The notes below the pieces were generated by a model, which was not told the DNA's origin, did not search any database, and saw nothing but the letters and a program-made list of their open reading frames with translations. DNA of 64,000 nucleotides from Advenella mandrilli (lineage in GTDB: Bacteria; Pseudomonadota; Gammaproteobacteria; Burkholderiales; Burkholderiaceae_B), in assembly GCF_016595155.1 (NCBI RefSeq), contig NZ_JAENGP010000005.1, forward strand, positions 62,001-126,000, read 5' to 3'. Position numbers and translations under genes: made by a program. Shown here one piece after another: positions 1-8,860 of this stretch (the stretch's first letter is position 1; each line of letters starts with the position of its first letter).

Positions 1-461
1 TTCCAGTCACCGCAAATAATGTAGTTATGACCGGTTTTTTCATGGTCTTCCATCATGGCATCAATCCAGGGGCCGAATTTGTCCAGGAAACGGAACTTGG
101 CCGCTTGCCGTTCTTCGCTGCTGGAACCCGAAGGCAGATAGGCACTGATAACGGTCAGGTCTTTCCAGCGGGCACGGATCAGGCGGCCTTCGGCGTCAAA
201 TTCGTTACAGCCCATACCGGTGGCCACCGGTACATCCTGGCGGGTGTAAATGCCCACGCCGCTATACCCTTTCTTTTCAGCATGGCAAAAAAAACCGCGG
301 TAATCAAGCGGGTTGCGTAGTTCGTTAACCAGGTCCGGGTCGCTAACCTTGATTTCCTGCAGGCAGACAATATCGGCATTATGCTTTTCCAGCCAGGGAA
401 TTAATCCTTTTTTGGCGGCAGCGCGAATGCCGTTGACATTGATAGAGGTAACGCGTAACAA
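1..461 (-). CDS. xthA: Exodeoxyribonuclease III (N-terminal part, runs off the left edge)
   Basis: About 153 N-terminal codons of an ExoIII/AP-endonuclease of the EEP fold, which cuts DNA at abasic sites and removes 3' blocks during base excision repair. Visible family features are SINVNGIRAA near the N-terminus, ADIVCLQEIK, which holds the metal-binding Glu, YSGVGIYTR, and IICGDW at the window edge, the start of the conserved GDxN region. No ATG is available near the N-terminus. The best start is a TTG at 459-461 preceded by AGGA about eight bases upstream, giving M-L-R-V-T-S-I-N. The gene follows the DMT permease gene on the same strand with about 20 bases between them. The family call is firm; the start is moderately sure, and the C-terminal half is outside the window. 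Confidence 0.88.
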   Translation of the reverse strand, partial: MLRVTSINVNGIRAAAKKGLIPWLEKHNADIVCLQEIKVSDPDLVNELRNPLDYRGFFCHAEKKGYSGVGIYTRQDVPVATGMGCNEFDAEGRLIRARWKDLTVISAYLPSGSSSEERQAAKFRFLDKFGPWIDAMMEDHEKTGHNYIICGDW

Positions 462-481
462 AATAAATTCCTATACGTAAA

Positions 482-1330
482 CTATGTTTTTTTGGGAAAA
501 ACAGCAGCGGTTATGATAAGTATTCCGCCAATTATCATGCGAAGGGTGGGTTCTTCGGCAAAAATTATCCAGGCCACAACAATAGCATAAACCGGTTCAA
601 GGGCAATAATTAACCCCGTGGTGCGGGCGGTCAGGGAACGCAGGCTGAAGACGAACAGGTAGTGGGACAGGGCCGTACAGAAGATGCCCAGGATAGCTAT
701 CCAGAAATAATCGCGTGGGGCAAGGTGGCCAATATCGGAAAAAATAAAGGGCAGGGTAAGTGCGGCAACCACCAGGTTTTGCCAGAAAGCCAGTTGCACA
801 GGCGCAAGATGAACGGCGTTTTTCCGGTTCATGACGGCCAGTACGGCAAAGGCAAAGCCCGATATGACGCCCCAGATCAAACCGGCTGTCGAGGCGCTGG
901 CCGGATCGGCTGAAGGAGTAACCAGAACCAGCCCGAACAGGACCAGAAAAAGCAGGAACCATTCTCTTTTGCCGATAGACTCTTTCAGGAAAATATATTC
1001 AAGCAAGGTAATAAAGGCGGGAAAACTGGCAAAACCCAGGGTGGCAACGGCTACCCCTCCTGTTTTAATGGCAATGAAAAACGTGAACCAATGGATAGCC
1101 AGGGCCAGGCCGGCACTGAATATTGTTTTAAGTGTATTGAAATTAATGTTTTTTGCAAGGGAAATACGCAGTAAAAAAGCGGCTGCTCCCAAGGCCAGAA
1201 TGGCAAAAAATGCCCGTCCGAAAGTAATAATGACAGGGGTGCCGTGAATCAGGGCGCCCAAAACACCGGTCAGACCGAACAGGAAGGCGGCAATATGGGC
1301 TGAAACAAAGCCAAGTCGTTGGGGAATCAT
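482..1330 (-). CDS. DMT-superfamily (EamA) membrane permease
   Basis: A 282-residue, very hydrophobic protein with about ten predicted membrane helices arranged as two EamA repeats (roughly residues 8-130 and 145-278), the usual length and layout for drug/metabolite transporter family exporters. The second repeat begins near GLIWGVISGFAFAVLAVMNR and ends with the typical EPVYAIVVAWIIFAEEP stretch. It sits in the inner membrane and probably exports a small metabolite or amino acid, but the substrate cannot be read from the sequence. The gene begins 24 bases beyond a strong terminator hairpin that closes the upstream dioxygenase gene, so it probably has its own weak promoter or depends on read-through. 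No convincing Shine-Dalgarno sequence is visible before the ATG. Confidence 0.85.
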   Translation of the reverse strand: MIPQRLGFVSAHIAAFLFGLTGVLGALIHGTPVIITFGRAFFAILALGAAAFLLRISLAKNINFNTLKTIFSAGLALAIHWFTFFIAIKTGGVAVATLGFASFPAFITLLEYIFLKESIGKREWFLLFLVLFGLVLVTPSADPASASTAGLIWGVISGFAFAVLAVMNRKNAVHLAPVQLAFWQNLVVAALTLPFIFSDIGHLAPRDYFWIAILGIFCTALSHYLFVFSLRSLTARTTGLIIALEPVYAIVVAWIIFAEEPTLRMIIGGILIITAAVFPKKT

Positions 1331-1353
1331 GAAAAAATGCCCGCTTTATTTAA

Positions 1354-1390
1354 AAAACAAACCGTCATTGTCTGCATGACGGTTTGTTTT
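1354..1390 (-). terminator. Rho-independent terminator after the dioxygenase gene
   Basis: A perfect 15-bp inverted repeat (1354-1368 with 1376-1390) with a 7-base loop. Read on the minus strand, the stem is followed by a T-run, as expected for an intrinsic terminator of the dioxygenase gene that ends at 1409. The T-rich stem ends would also allow some termination from the other side. Confidence 0.85.
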
Positions 1391-1408
1391 GGCAAGGGCT
1401 ATTGGCAT

Positions 1409-2203
1409 TTAGCCAAATTTGAAGCTCGAGGCAGTGATAGTGCCGAAGGCATTGGTTTCATGATACACACAGGATGCGGCATCATCACCGGCAGCGCCAA
1501 CGGCAACCATCAGAGGGATCAGGTGATCTTCCTGGGCATGGGCAATGCGGGCGGAAGGAGCCTGCTCCCAATTCCGGAGGGCCTGGAAGCGCTCTTCTTG
1601 TGAGGTATCCAGCAGCTTGCTTTGCAGCCATTGGTCAAACTGGGCGGATGGTTCGGTACCCCGGGCATCAAGCATGCGCAGGTTATGGTAGCTTAGGCCC
1701 GAACCAATAATCAAAATGCCTTCGTCGCGTAACGGGGCCAATGCCTGACCCATGCGAATATGATAGTCGGGATCAAAGCTTCGGTTGATGGAGACCTGCA
1801 GCACTGGAATATCGGCTTCAGGAAAAGAAACCGCCAGCGGCACGAAGGCACCATGGTCAAAGCCCCTGTCCAGGTCTATGGCGGTTTCAAAACCGGCTTG
1901 CGACAGCATGGTTTGTACCCGGGTTGCCAGCGCCGGTTCACCTGGCGCGTTATAGTGAACATGATAGGTATGTTCGGGAAACCCGTAATAATCGTACAGC
2001 ATGCCAGGTTTTTCACTGGCCATGAGTTGGATTTCACGTTCAATCCAGTGGGCAGAGATCATCAGGATGGCTTTGGGCTTTTCGGGTAATTCGGCGGGCA
2101 AATGCTCCAGTGACTCGCGTAATGCCTTGTATTGATCATCCCACTCCTGGATGTAAGGCCAGGGGCCACCACCGTGTGAAATAAAATAGGTCGGCATTTT
2201 CAT
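1409..2203 (-). CDS. LigB-type extradiol ring-cleavage dioxygenase (YgiD/DODA-like)
   Basis: A 264-residue cytosolic enzyme of the class III extradiol dioxygenase family, related to E. coli YgiD and plant 4,5-DOPA dioxygenase. Likely metal ligands are His10 in ISHGGGPW and His52 in ISAHWIER; further conserved motifs are GFDHGAFVPL and GSGLSYHN. The family opens catechol-type aromatic rings next to the diol using a bound divalent metal. The physiological substrate here is unknown, and no aromatic-degradation genes are nearby. The ATG at 2201-2203 is preceded by AAGGA seven bases upstream, which supports this start over the ATG two codons later. It is transcribed divergently from pyrE and closed by the hairpin at 1354-1390. 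Confidence 0.85.
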   Translation of the reverse strand: MKMPTYFISHGGGPWPYIQEWDDQYKALRESLEHLPAELPEKPKAILMISAHWIEREIQLMASEKPGMLYDYYGFPEHTYHVHYNAPGEPALATRVQTMLSQAGFETAIDLDRGFDHGAFVPLAVSFPEADIPVLQVSINRSFDPDYHIRMGQALAPLRDEGILIIGSGLSYHNLRMLDARGTEPSAQFDQWLQSKLLDTSQEERFQALRNWEQAPSARIAHAQEDHLIPLMVAVGAAGDDAASCVYHETNAFGTITASSFKFG

Positions 2204-2586
2204 GGTTAATTCCTTATGGCAATGAGTGGTTTGTCAGGCTGTTTAGCGCGCCTTATCAATACTTGGTAAAGGCAGGGCTGATGAGGAAATGAAATCCATT
2301 CAACCTATCCTAATCAGATTTGCCCAAGAAATAAACGGTTAAACAAGAATATGGTGTTCCAGTTTTGGAACAGTCACGGAGCACCATAACATACAAGCAC
2401 GTTTTCCGGCCAATGGCACTATGTCGGTTGCCGTCTTGCTGGCTGTTTCCAGCTGGCCCTAGGGCGGGATTTGGGATAAAGAGGCGTTTTTTCGGGGAAA
2501 CCGGCCAAATAACAGTGGAGGGCCGGTATGAATATTGCTAAGATGACAACATTATTTTATTCATCTGTTTTTGTGCAAGGTTAATT
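2204..2586. other. Divergent intergenic region between dioxygenase and pyrE
   Basis: 383 bases with no supportable gene. It must hold the promoters of the dioxygenase gene (minus) and pyrE (plus). The only clear structure is a nested inverted repeat: arms 2351-2360 and 2378-2387 pair 9 of 10, while the overlapping shorter pair 2356-2361 and 2366-2371 is a perfect 6-bp stem with a 4-base loop. The two pairings exclude each other. No regulator gene is adjacent. I could not assign -35/-10 boxes with confidence. Confidence 0.5.
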
Positions 2587-3255
2587 ATGTCATCTCGGAA
2601 TCGTCTTGATTTTGTTCGTTTTTCATTGGGTCAGGGTGTTTTGAAATTTGGCCAGTTTACAGTCAAGTCTGGTCGCGTCAGTCCTTATTTTTTCAATGCG
2701 GGCCTGTTTGACTCGGGGAAATCGGTGGGTGAACTGGCCCAGTTCTATGCCCAGGCACTGGTTGATTCCGGGGTAGAGTTTGATATGTTGTTTGGCCCTG
2801 CCTACAAAGGCATTTCACTGGCAACGGCCACATCCATTGCCCTGGCCAATCATCCTGGCTTAAACGGGCGTGATGTGCCTTTTTCCTTCAACCGCAAAGA
2901 AGCCAAAGATCATGGCGAGGGCGGAGTGCTGGTTGGTGCGCCGTTACAGGGCAAAGTGGTTATTATTGATGACGTGATTACGGCGGGTACGTCTGTGCGC
3001 GAATCGGTGGACATTATTCGCAAGGCCGGTGCAACCCCCGCTGCTGTTCTGATTGCCCTTGACCGGATGGAGCGGGCCGGCCCCGATGAGGCACTGTCTG
3101 CCCATTCGGCGGTTCAGGATGTTTCGCAAACCTATGGCATTCCTGTGGTCAGCATTGCTTCTTTAAACGATATCATGCAATTGCTTGATGAAGACGCCGG
3201 GTTTGCCGAACACAAAGACGCGGTGGCTGCGTATCGTACAAAATATGGCGTGTAA
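2587..3255 (+). CDS. pyrE: Orotate phosphoribosyltransferase
   Basis: A 222-residue enzyme of pyrimidine synthesis that joins orotate and PRPP to make orotidine 5'-phosphate. The type I phosphoribosyltransferase signature is at about residues 124-138 ([15 protein letters not shown]), the flexible catalytic loop at about 101-113 ([13 protein letters not shown]), and the orotate-binding segment at 27-40 ([13 protein letters not shown]). Length is normal for the family. The ATG has a modest AAGG upstream. Just after the stop codon begins a long tract of direct and inverted repeats that separates pyrE from the sox operon. pyrE and xthA lie close together here with two other genes between them. 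Confidence 0.97.
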   Translation: MSSRNRLDFVRFSLGQGVLKFGQFTVKSGRVSPYFFNAGLFDSGKSVGELAQFYAQALVDSGVEFDMLFGPAYKGISLATATSIALANHPGLNGRDVPFSFNRKEAKDHGEGGVLVGAPLQGKVVIIDDVITAGTSVRESVDIIRKAGATPAAVLIALDRMERAGPDEALSAHSAVQDVSQTYGIPVVSIASLNDIMQLLDEDAGFAEHKDAVAAYRTKYGV

Positions 3256-3264
3256 CCAACCTGT

Positions 3265-3344
3265 TGCTTCGAGGAGCCACTTCATTGTGCAAGGCAACCA
3301 CCTTGCTGCTTCGCGGAGTCACCTCATGGTGCAAGGCAACCACC
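3265..3344. repeat. Two tandem 38-bp direct repeats after pyrE
   Basis: 3265-3302 and 3307-3344 are near-identical 38-base copies (a few transitions) with a 42-base period; both end in GCAAGGCAACCACC. The second copy overlaps the left end of the palindromic element that follows, so the outer sequence of that element seems to have been duplicated. Confidence 0.85.
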
Positions 3345-3506
3345 CCGTCAGGCTTCGCCTGCCACCCCTCCACAGAGGGGAATTGTTTGAATTCTTTGCC
3401 CTGATCAAAAAAGTTTAGAAAATTGTTTGAATTCTTTGCCCTGATCAAAAAAGTTTAGAAAATTCCCCTCTGTGGAGGGGTGGCGCGAAGCGACGGGGTG
3501 GTTGCC
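3335..3506. repeat. Palindromic repeat element, copy 1 (upstream of sox operon)
   Basis: A 172-base element with inverted ends. The outer 15 bases (3335-3349 and 3492-3506) are perfect inverted repeats, and the inner 20 bases (3365-3384 and 3461-3480) are also perfect inverted repeats. Between outer and inner arm sits a small variable hairpin: a longer form with AGGCTTCGCCT on the left, a shorter form with GCGAAGC on the right. The centre holds a 40-base unit present as two identical tandem copies (3381-3420 and 3421-3460). The same family recurs at 8861-9043 and as a solo arm at 47061-47107. No transposase is encoded in it. It resembles a non-autonomous palindromic element, but its mobility is not shown. 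Confidence 0.88.
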
Positions 3507-3564
3507 CAGAGCTACGAGCTGTTTCCCAGAAATCTTTATTACCCTACCAGTTGCAAGAGGAAGT

Positions 3565-4812
3565 ATGAGTCAGAAATATTCCATTTTCAGTCTGGTCCGC
3601 AACGGGCTTAGTTATCACCGGAATTGGGAACGCGCCTGGCGCAGTCCCGAACCTAAAAAAGAATACGATGTCGTAATTGTGGGTGGGGGCGGTCATGGCC
3701 TGGCAACCGCATACTATCTGGCTAAAGAACACGGTATACGCAATGTGGCCGTGCTTGAAAAGGGCTGGCTGGGCGGCGGCAACACGGCCCGCAACACCAC
3801 CATTGTGCGTTCCAATTATTTGTGGGATGAAGCCGCGCTGCTGTATGAAAAGTCCATGTCGCTGTGGGAAGGCCTGTCACAGGACCTGAACTATAACGTC
3901 ATGTTCAGTCAGCGCGGGGTGCTTAATCTGGCTCATACCTTGCAGGAAGTACGTGATACGCAGCGTCGTGTCAATGCCAATCAGCTTAACAATATCGATG
4001 CCCAATTCCTTACCCCCCATCAGGTACAGGAGCGGGTACCCATTATCAATCTTAATAGCTGTTATCCGGTACTGGGCGCTTCCTTTCAGCCACGTGGCGG
4101 GGTGGCCCGGCACGATGCCGTAGCCTGGGGGTTCGCTCGCGCGGCCGACCATCGCGGGGTGGATGTCATCCAGAATTGTGGGGTAACCGGTATTCGCCGT
4201 GAAAATGGCGCGGTAACCGGGGTGGATACGGTCAAGGGTTTTATCAAGGCCAAAAAAGTGGCGGTGGTCGTGGCGGGCAATTCCAGCGTGCTGGCCGAGA
4301 TGGCCGGCATTCGCCTGCCTATCGAAAGCCATCCCTTGCAGGCCCTGGTGTCTGAATCCATTAAACCCATTATCAATACCGTTATTATGTCCAATGCCGT
4401 GCATGCCTATATCAGCCAGTCTGATAAGGGCGACCTGGTGATTGGTGCCGGTATAGACCAATACACTGGTTATGGGCAACGCGGCAGTTTTCATACTATT
4501 GAAGGCACGTTGCAGGCGATTGTTGAAATGTTTCCGGTGCTTAGCCGCGTGCGCATGAACCGGCAGTGGGGCGGTATTGTGGATGTTACGCCCGACGCCT
4601 GCCCGATCATTTCAAAAACCGCCGTCAAGGGGCTGTATTTTAATTGCGGCTGGGGAACTGGCGGTTTCAAGGCCACCCCCGGTTCGGGTTGGGTGTTTGC
4701 CCATACCGTAGCCAACGACACTCCCCATCCTTTGAGCGCGGCCTTTTCCATAGACCGTTTTTATACGGGGCACTTGATTGATGAGCATGGGGCTGCTGGT
4801 GTGGCCCATTAG
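3565..4812 (+). CDS. soxB: Sarcosine oxidase subunit beta
   Basis: A 415-residue flavoprotein subunit of heterotetrameric sarcosine oxidase, which oxidatively demethylates sarcosine to glycine. A Rossmann FAD-binding motif is at about residues 35-55 ([18 protein letters not shown]). The segment [12 protein letters not shown] (His183) matches the region that carries covalent FMN in corynebacterial beta subunits. The frame stays open upstream to a GTG at 3472, but that lies inside the palindromic element. The ATG at 3565 follows a GAGGAAG ribosome-binding sequence and gives the family length, so it is preferred. It is the first gene of soxBDAG, with 22 bases to soxD. glyA or folate genes often found with this operon are absent here. 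Confidence 0.95.
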   Translation: MSQKYSIFSLVRNGLSYHRNWERAWRSPEPKKEYDVVIVGGGGHGLATAYYLAKEHGIRNVAVLEKGWLGGGNTARNTTIVRSNYLWDEAALLYEKSMSLWEGLSQDLNYNVMFSQRGVLNLAHTLQEVRDTQRRVNANQLNNIDAQFLTPHQVQERVPIINLNSCYPVLGASFQPRGGVARHDAVAWGFARAADHRGVDVIQNCGVTGIRRENGAVTGVDTVKGFIKAKKVAVVVAGNSSVLAEMAGIRLPIESHPLQALVSESIKPIINTVIMSNAVHAYISQSDKGDLVIGAGIDQYTGYGQRGSFHTIEGTLQAIVEMFPVLSRVRMNRQWGGIVDVTPDACPIISKTAVKGLYFNCGWGTGGFKATPGSGWVFAHTVANDTPHPLSAAFSIDRFYTGHLIDEHGAAGVAH

Positions 4813-4834
4813 TTAAAGCATAAAGGAATAAAAT

Positions 4835-5110
4835 ATGCTGTTGATAAAATGTCCGTGGTGTGGAGAAAGGGCCGAATCCGAATTTGCAGCCGGTGGCGAG
4901 GCCGGAATTGTCCGGCCGGCCAACCCTGAATCGTTAAGCGATGAAGCGTGGGGCGATTATCTTTTCATGCGCCAAAACAAACGTGGCCTGCAGCATGAGC
5001 AGTGGCAGCACGTGCATGGCTGCCGGCGCTGGTTTACCGTGTATCGGGATACCGTAACCTATGCCTTTCAGGAAACGGCTGACCCAGTCCAGGAAGGAGG
5101 CAGCGTATGA
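4835..5110 (+). CDS. soxD: Sarcosine oxidase subunit delta
   Basis: A 91-residue small subunit of heterotetrameric sarcosine oxidase. The zinc-binding pattern is visible as C6-P-W-C9 near the N-terminus and His59/Cys63 in HVHGC, as in structurally known delta subunits. It stabilises the complex and has no catalytic residues. An AAAGGA sequence precedes the ATG at good spacing. Its stop overlaps the soxA start by four bases (ATGA), so the two are translationally coupled. Confidence 0.95.
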   Translation: MLLIKCPWCGERAESEFAAGGEAGIVRPANPESLSDEAWGDYLFMRQNKRGLQHEQWQHVHGCRRWFTVYRDTVTYAFQETADPVQEGGSV

Positions 5111-8100
5111 GCCAGTCGTTCAGACTTAAGGAAGGCGGCCAGATAGACCGGAACCGCAAAATCCGTTTTCAGTTTAATGGAAAAACCTATCAGGGTTACG
5201 AGGGTGACACGCTGGCATCGGCCCTGCTGGCCAATGGTGTGCATTTTGTGGCACGTAGCTGGAAATACCATCGTCCGCGCGGCATTATGACGGCTGGGGT
5301 AGAAGAACCCAATGCGATTGTCCAGCTTGAAACCGGTGCCTATACCGTACCCAATGCCAAGGCCACCGAGATTGCGCTGTATGACGGGTTGGTGGCCAAC
5401 AGCGTGAATGTCAACCCAAATCTGGCCCATGACAAAATGGCGTTTGTGCAGAAGCTGTCACGTTTTCTGCCTGCCGGTTTTTACTATAAAACGTTTATGT
5501 GGCCACAAAAATACTGGCCCCGCTTCGAAGAAAAAATCCGTGATATAGCTGGCTTGGGAGTGGCTCCCAAGGCGCGCGATGCCGACCGTTATGACAAGCA
5601 GTTCATGCATGCCGATGTTCTGGTGGTGGGGGCTGGCCCGGCCGGGTTGGCTGCTGCCCTGGCTGCCGGCAATGGCGGTGCCCGGGTCATCTTGCTGGAT
5701 GACCAGCCGCAGGCGGGCGGCTCTTTATTGGCTGGCGATGAAACCATTGATGGTATGAAGGCGGTGCAATGGGTGGATGGCATCATGCAGGATTTGGGTG
5801 CAATGCCCAATGTGAAGGTTTTTTTGCGCACCACCGCTTTTGGCTACCAGGATCATAACCTGCTTACTGCCAACCAGCGGCTGACTGACCATTTGCCTTT
5901 GGCCGAACGCAAGGGAACCCGTGAGCGGGTCCTGAAAATACGGGCCCGCCAGGTCATTTTAGCCACAGGAGCCCATGAGCGGCCACTGGTCTTTGCCAAT
6001 AATGACTTGCCGGGCATCATGCTGTCGGGAGCGATTGCCAGCTATGTTAATCGTTATGCGATTTTGCCGGGTAAGTCGGCCATCATTTTCACCAACAACG
6101 ACGAAGGATATCGGGCGGCCATTGCCTTAAAACAGCATGGCGCAGCTGTCACGGTGATAGATGCGCGGCCGGTTTCGGGCGGCACCTTGCCGCAACGGGC
6201 CCATGCCATGGGTATTTCCATTCTTTTTGAGTCGGTGGTGCTAGAGGCCTTTAGCGAACAGTTTGACCATCATATTGAAAAAGTCAGTGTGGCTGCTTAC
6301 CGTAAAGGTCATCTGGGTGAGGTCGTGGCCACCTTGTGCTGCGATCTGCTGGGGGTTTCAGGGGGCTGGAGCCCGGTGGTGCATCTGTTTGCCCAGTCGG
6401 GTGGGAAAGCCGCCTGGTCAGAAGAAAAAGCCTGCTTCGTGCCGGGTGTTCCGATGCAGGCGCAAAGCAGTGTGGGGGCCGCCAATGGCGACTTCCTGCT
6501 GGTCGAGGCATTGGCTGGTGGCCAGCAGGCGGCCAGTGCAGCGCTTGGCAAATTGGGTTTGCCAGCGGTGCCGCCCATGGCCTGGGCGCTGGATGAATAC
6601 CGAGAAAAGGCGATTTTGCCCTTATGGCTGATTGGTGACAGGGCGCAAATAGGCCAGGGTGAAAAACAGTTTGTTGATTACCAGAATGATGTGTCCGCGG
6701 CTGATATCTATCTGGCGGCGCGGGAAGGCTATCAGTCGGTTGAACACGTCAAACGCTATACGGCACTGGGGTTTGGTACCGACCAGGGCAAGCTGGGCAA
6801 TATCAATGGCATGGCTATTCTGGCCGAAGCCCTGAAGCAAACCATACCGCAAACCGGTACCACCACCTTCCGGCCCAACTACACGCCGATTACCTTTGGT
6901 GCCATGGCTGGACGTGAACTGGGTGATTTTTTTGAACCGGTCCGGACCACCTGCATTCATGCCTGGCATGAGGCACATGGGGCGGTATTCGAAGACGTGG
7001 GTAACTGGAAGCGGCCCCTGTACTACGCACTTGGCAATGAAGACATGCAGGCCGCAGTCAGGCGAGAGTGCCTGGCGGTCCGTAACGGGGTTGGCATTCT
7101 GGATGCCTCTACTCTGGGGAAGATTGATGTCCAGGGCCCGGATGCCGCCGAATTTCTTAACCGTATGTATACCAATGCCTGGAATAAACTGGGTATTGGC
7201 AAATGCCGTTATGGGCTGATGCTTGATGAAAATGGTATGGTTTTTGATGATGGGGTGAATATCCGCCTGGGTGAGAACCATTATTTGCTAAGTACCACGA
7301 CTGGTGGTGCGGCCAGGGTGATGCAATGGATGGAAAAGTGGTTGCAAACCGAATGGCCGGAGCTGAAGGTGCATCTGGCTTCGCTGACCGACCATTATTC
7401 CACCTTCGCCGTGGCCGGGCCCAATGCCCGCCAGGTGCTGCAAGCCGTGTGCCACGATATTGATTTTTCCGCCGAACAATTTCCTTTCATGAGTTTTCGT
7501 GAGGGCAGCATCCAGCAGGTTCCGGTACGCATCATGCGGATTAGTTTTTCGGGTGAGCTTTGTTATGAAGTGAATGTGCCTGCCAATTATGGCCGGGGGG
7601 TTTGGGATGCCCTGATTCAGGCTGGGCAGGCATTTAATATTACGCCCTATGGCACCGAGGCAATGCATGTGCTGCGGGCGGAAAAAGGTTTCATTATTGT
7701 GGGCCAGGATACCGATGGCTCCATGACGCCGACCGATTTGGGCATGGATGGCCTGGTGGCCAAAACCAAGGATTTTATTGGCAAACGATCATTAAGCCGC
7801 AGTCATACCGCCGGCAGCGGCCGCAAACAGTTTGTAGGTTTGCGGGCAGAAGATCCGCAGCAGGTTTTACCCGAAGGCGCGCAAGTGTTGCTGGAAGAAA
7901 CCGAGCAGCGTCCGGCACCCATGCAGGGGCACGTGACCTCCAGTTATTTCAGTCCGGTCCTGGATCGCTCAATCGCCCTGGGGGTTGTTAAAGATGGCTT
8001 CAGCCTGATGGGGTCAACCGTTGTGGTGTGGTCGGCGCAAACCGGTTGTATAACGGCCCAGGTTTGCAGTCCGGTCTTTTTTGATGAAGAAGGGAGCCGT

Positions 8101-8115
8101 CAGCATGCAGCTTGA
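5107..8115 (+). CDS. soxA: Sarcosine oxidase subunit alpha
   Basis: A 1002-residue subunit that binds NAD and tetrahydrofolate and passes the methyl carbon of sarcosine to folate as 5,10-methylene-THF. Order of domains: an N-terminal ferredoxin-like fold (about 20-100, with GYEGDTLASALLANG and the RSWKYHRPRG motif), a Rossmann dinucleotide domain (VLVVGAGPAGLAAALAAG at 171-188), a middle domain with ATGAHERPLVF, and a C-terminal GcvT-like aminomethyltransferase domain (about 600-1000). Full family length, no breaks. It overlaps soxD by four bases and soxG by eleven, an arrangement that suggests stoichiometric translation. GGAGG at about 5096 serves as ribosome-binding site. Confidence 0.96.
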   Translation: MSQSFRLKEGGQIDRNRKIRFQFNGKTYQGYEGDTLASALLANGVHFVARSWKYHRPRGIMTAGVEEPNAIVQLETGAYTVPNAKATEIALYDGLVANSVNVNPNLAHDKMAFVQKLSRFLPAGFYYKTFMWPQKYWPRFEEKIRDIAGLGVAPKARDADRYDKQFMHADVLVVGAGPAGLAAALAAGNGGARVILLDDQPQAGGSLLAGDETIDGMKAVQWVDGIMQDLGAMPNVKVFLRTTAFGYQDHNLLTANQRLTDHLPLAERKGTRERVLKIRARQVILATGAHERPLVFANNDLPGIMLSGAIASYVNRYAILPGKSAIIFTNNDEGYRAAIALKQHGAAVTVIDARPVSGGTLPQRAHAMGISILFESVVLEAFSEQFDHHIEKVSVAAYRKGHLGEVVATLCCDLLGVSGGWSPVVHLFAQSGGKAAWSEEKACFVPGVPMQAQSSVGAANGDFLLVEALAGGQQAASAALGKLGLPAVPPMAWALDEYREKAILPLWLIGDRAQIGQGEKQFVDYQNDVSAADIYLAAREGYQSVEHVKRYTALGFGTDQGKLGNINGMAILAEALKQTIPQTGTTTFRPNYTPITFGAMAGRELGDFFEPVRTTCIHAWHEAHGAVFEDVGNWKRPLYYALGNEDMQAAVRRECLAVRNGVGILDASTLGKIDVQGPDAAEFLNRMYTNAWNKLGIGKCRYGLMLDENGMVFDDGVNIRLGENHYLLSTTTGGAARVMQWMEKWLQTEWPELKVHLASLTDHYSTFAVAGPNARQVLQAVCHDIDFSAEQFPFMSFREGSIQQVPVRIMRISFSGELCYEVNVPANYGRGVWDALIQAGQAFNITPYGTEAMHVLRAEKGFIIVGQDTDGSMTPTDLGMDGLVAKTKDFIGKRSLSRSHTAGSGRKQFVGLRAEDPQQVLPEGAQVLLEETEQRPAPMQGHVTSSYFSPVLDRSIALGVVKDGFSLMGSTVVVWSAQTGCITAQVCSPVFFDEEGSRQHAA

Positions 8116-8719
8116 TGTGAATATGCAGTCACCGCTGGTTAATGTGCAGGGTTTGCTGGAAGAAGCCGCCGGCAAGGCAGCGGAAAAATTTCTTTTAAGG
8201 GAACTGCCTTTTCGTGAGCTGCTGAATGTCCGGGCCGATTTTGCAGATGCCAATGTTGCCCGGGTTTTGGGTAATTCATTTAATCTTCAATTTCCTGTGC
8301 AAGCCAATACAGTCGTTGAAAGTGATAAACATGTGATCTGGTGGCTGGGCCCTGATGAATGGCTGGCGCAGTCTGTAGAACCGGTTGTTTTACCGGCTTT
8401 GCCAGGTAAGAGCACGGCGAATAAAACACAAGCGTTGCTGGCCGGTTCGTTTGCCAGGTTACTGGACGTAAGCAGTGGTTATACCCTGCTGCATTTAAGC
8501 GGTAGCCAGGCCGCTGATGTGCTTAACAAAGGCTGCCCGCTGGATTTTGATACCAGCGTATTTGGGAGCGGGCAGTGCGCCCAGTCGCATTTTTTCAAGG
8601 CGGATATTGTGGTAAGGCCGGTGCCAAATGGCTGGCATGTGCTGGTACGCAGAAGTTTTGCCGAATATACGGTAAAAATGCTGCTGGATGCGGCGTATGA
8701 TTATTATTTGTTGGCGTAA
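8105..8719 (+). CDS. soxG: Sarcosine oxidase subunit gamma
   Basis: A 204-residue protein of the SoxG family, which resembles the folate-binding fold of GcvT and completes the tetramer with the alpha, beta and delta subunits. Typical segments are ELPFRELLNVR, VIWWLGPDEWLA and LLDVSSGYTLLHLSG. In-frame starts exist upstream at 8081 (TTG) and 8084 (ATG), but the ATG at 8105 has GGGAG eight bases before it and gives the usual length; it overlaps the end of soxA by eleven bases. It is the last gene of the operon. A TTG microsatellite and a second palindromic element follow it. Confidence 0.92.
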   Translation: MQLDVNMQSPLVNVQGLLEEAAGKAAEKFLLRELPFRELLNVRADFADANVARVLGNSFNLQFPVQANTVVESDKHVIWWLGPDEWLAQSVEPVVLPALPGKSTANKTQALLAGSFARLLDVSSGYTLLHLSGSQAADVLNKGCPLDFDTSVFGSGQCAQSHFFKADIVVRPVPNGWHVLVRRSFAEYTVKMLLDAAYDYYLLA

Positions 8720-8770
8720 GGTGCAATTAAGGCGGAGCCGGTTTTAGGCGAGCCGAAGCGTTATGTAAGT

Positions 8771-8839
<69 letters not shown>

Positions 8840-8860
8840 GAGAGGTTAAACAGGTTATGT

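Noticed and set aside
3265-3344. Short direct repeats that might be a CRISPR array
   Set aside because: Only two copies with a four-base gap, no spacers, no cas genes.
3173-3448. A 91-residue minus-strand frame across the pyrE end and palindromic element
   Set aside because: It consists of repeats and the antisense of pyrE. No start signals.
3472-3564. GTG start for soxB at 3472
   Set aside because: It lies within the palindromic element; the ATG at 3565 has a good ribosome-binding site and family length.
3877-4494. A 205-residue minus-strand frame antisense to soxB
   Set aside because: Shadow of soxB codon bias; no recognisable domain.
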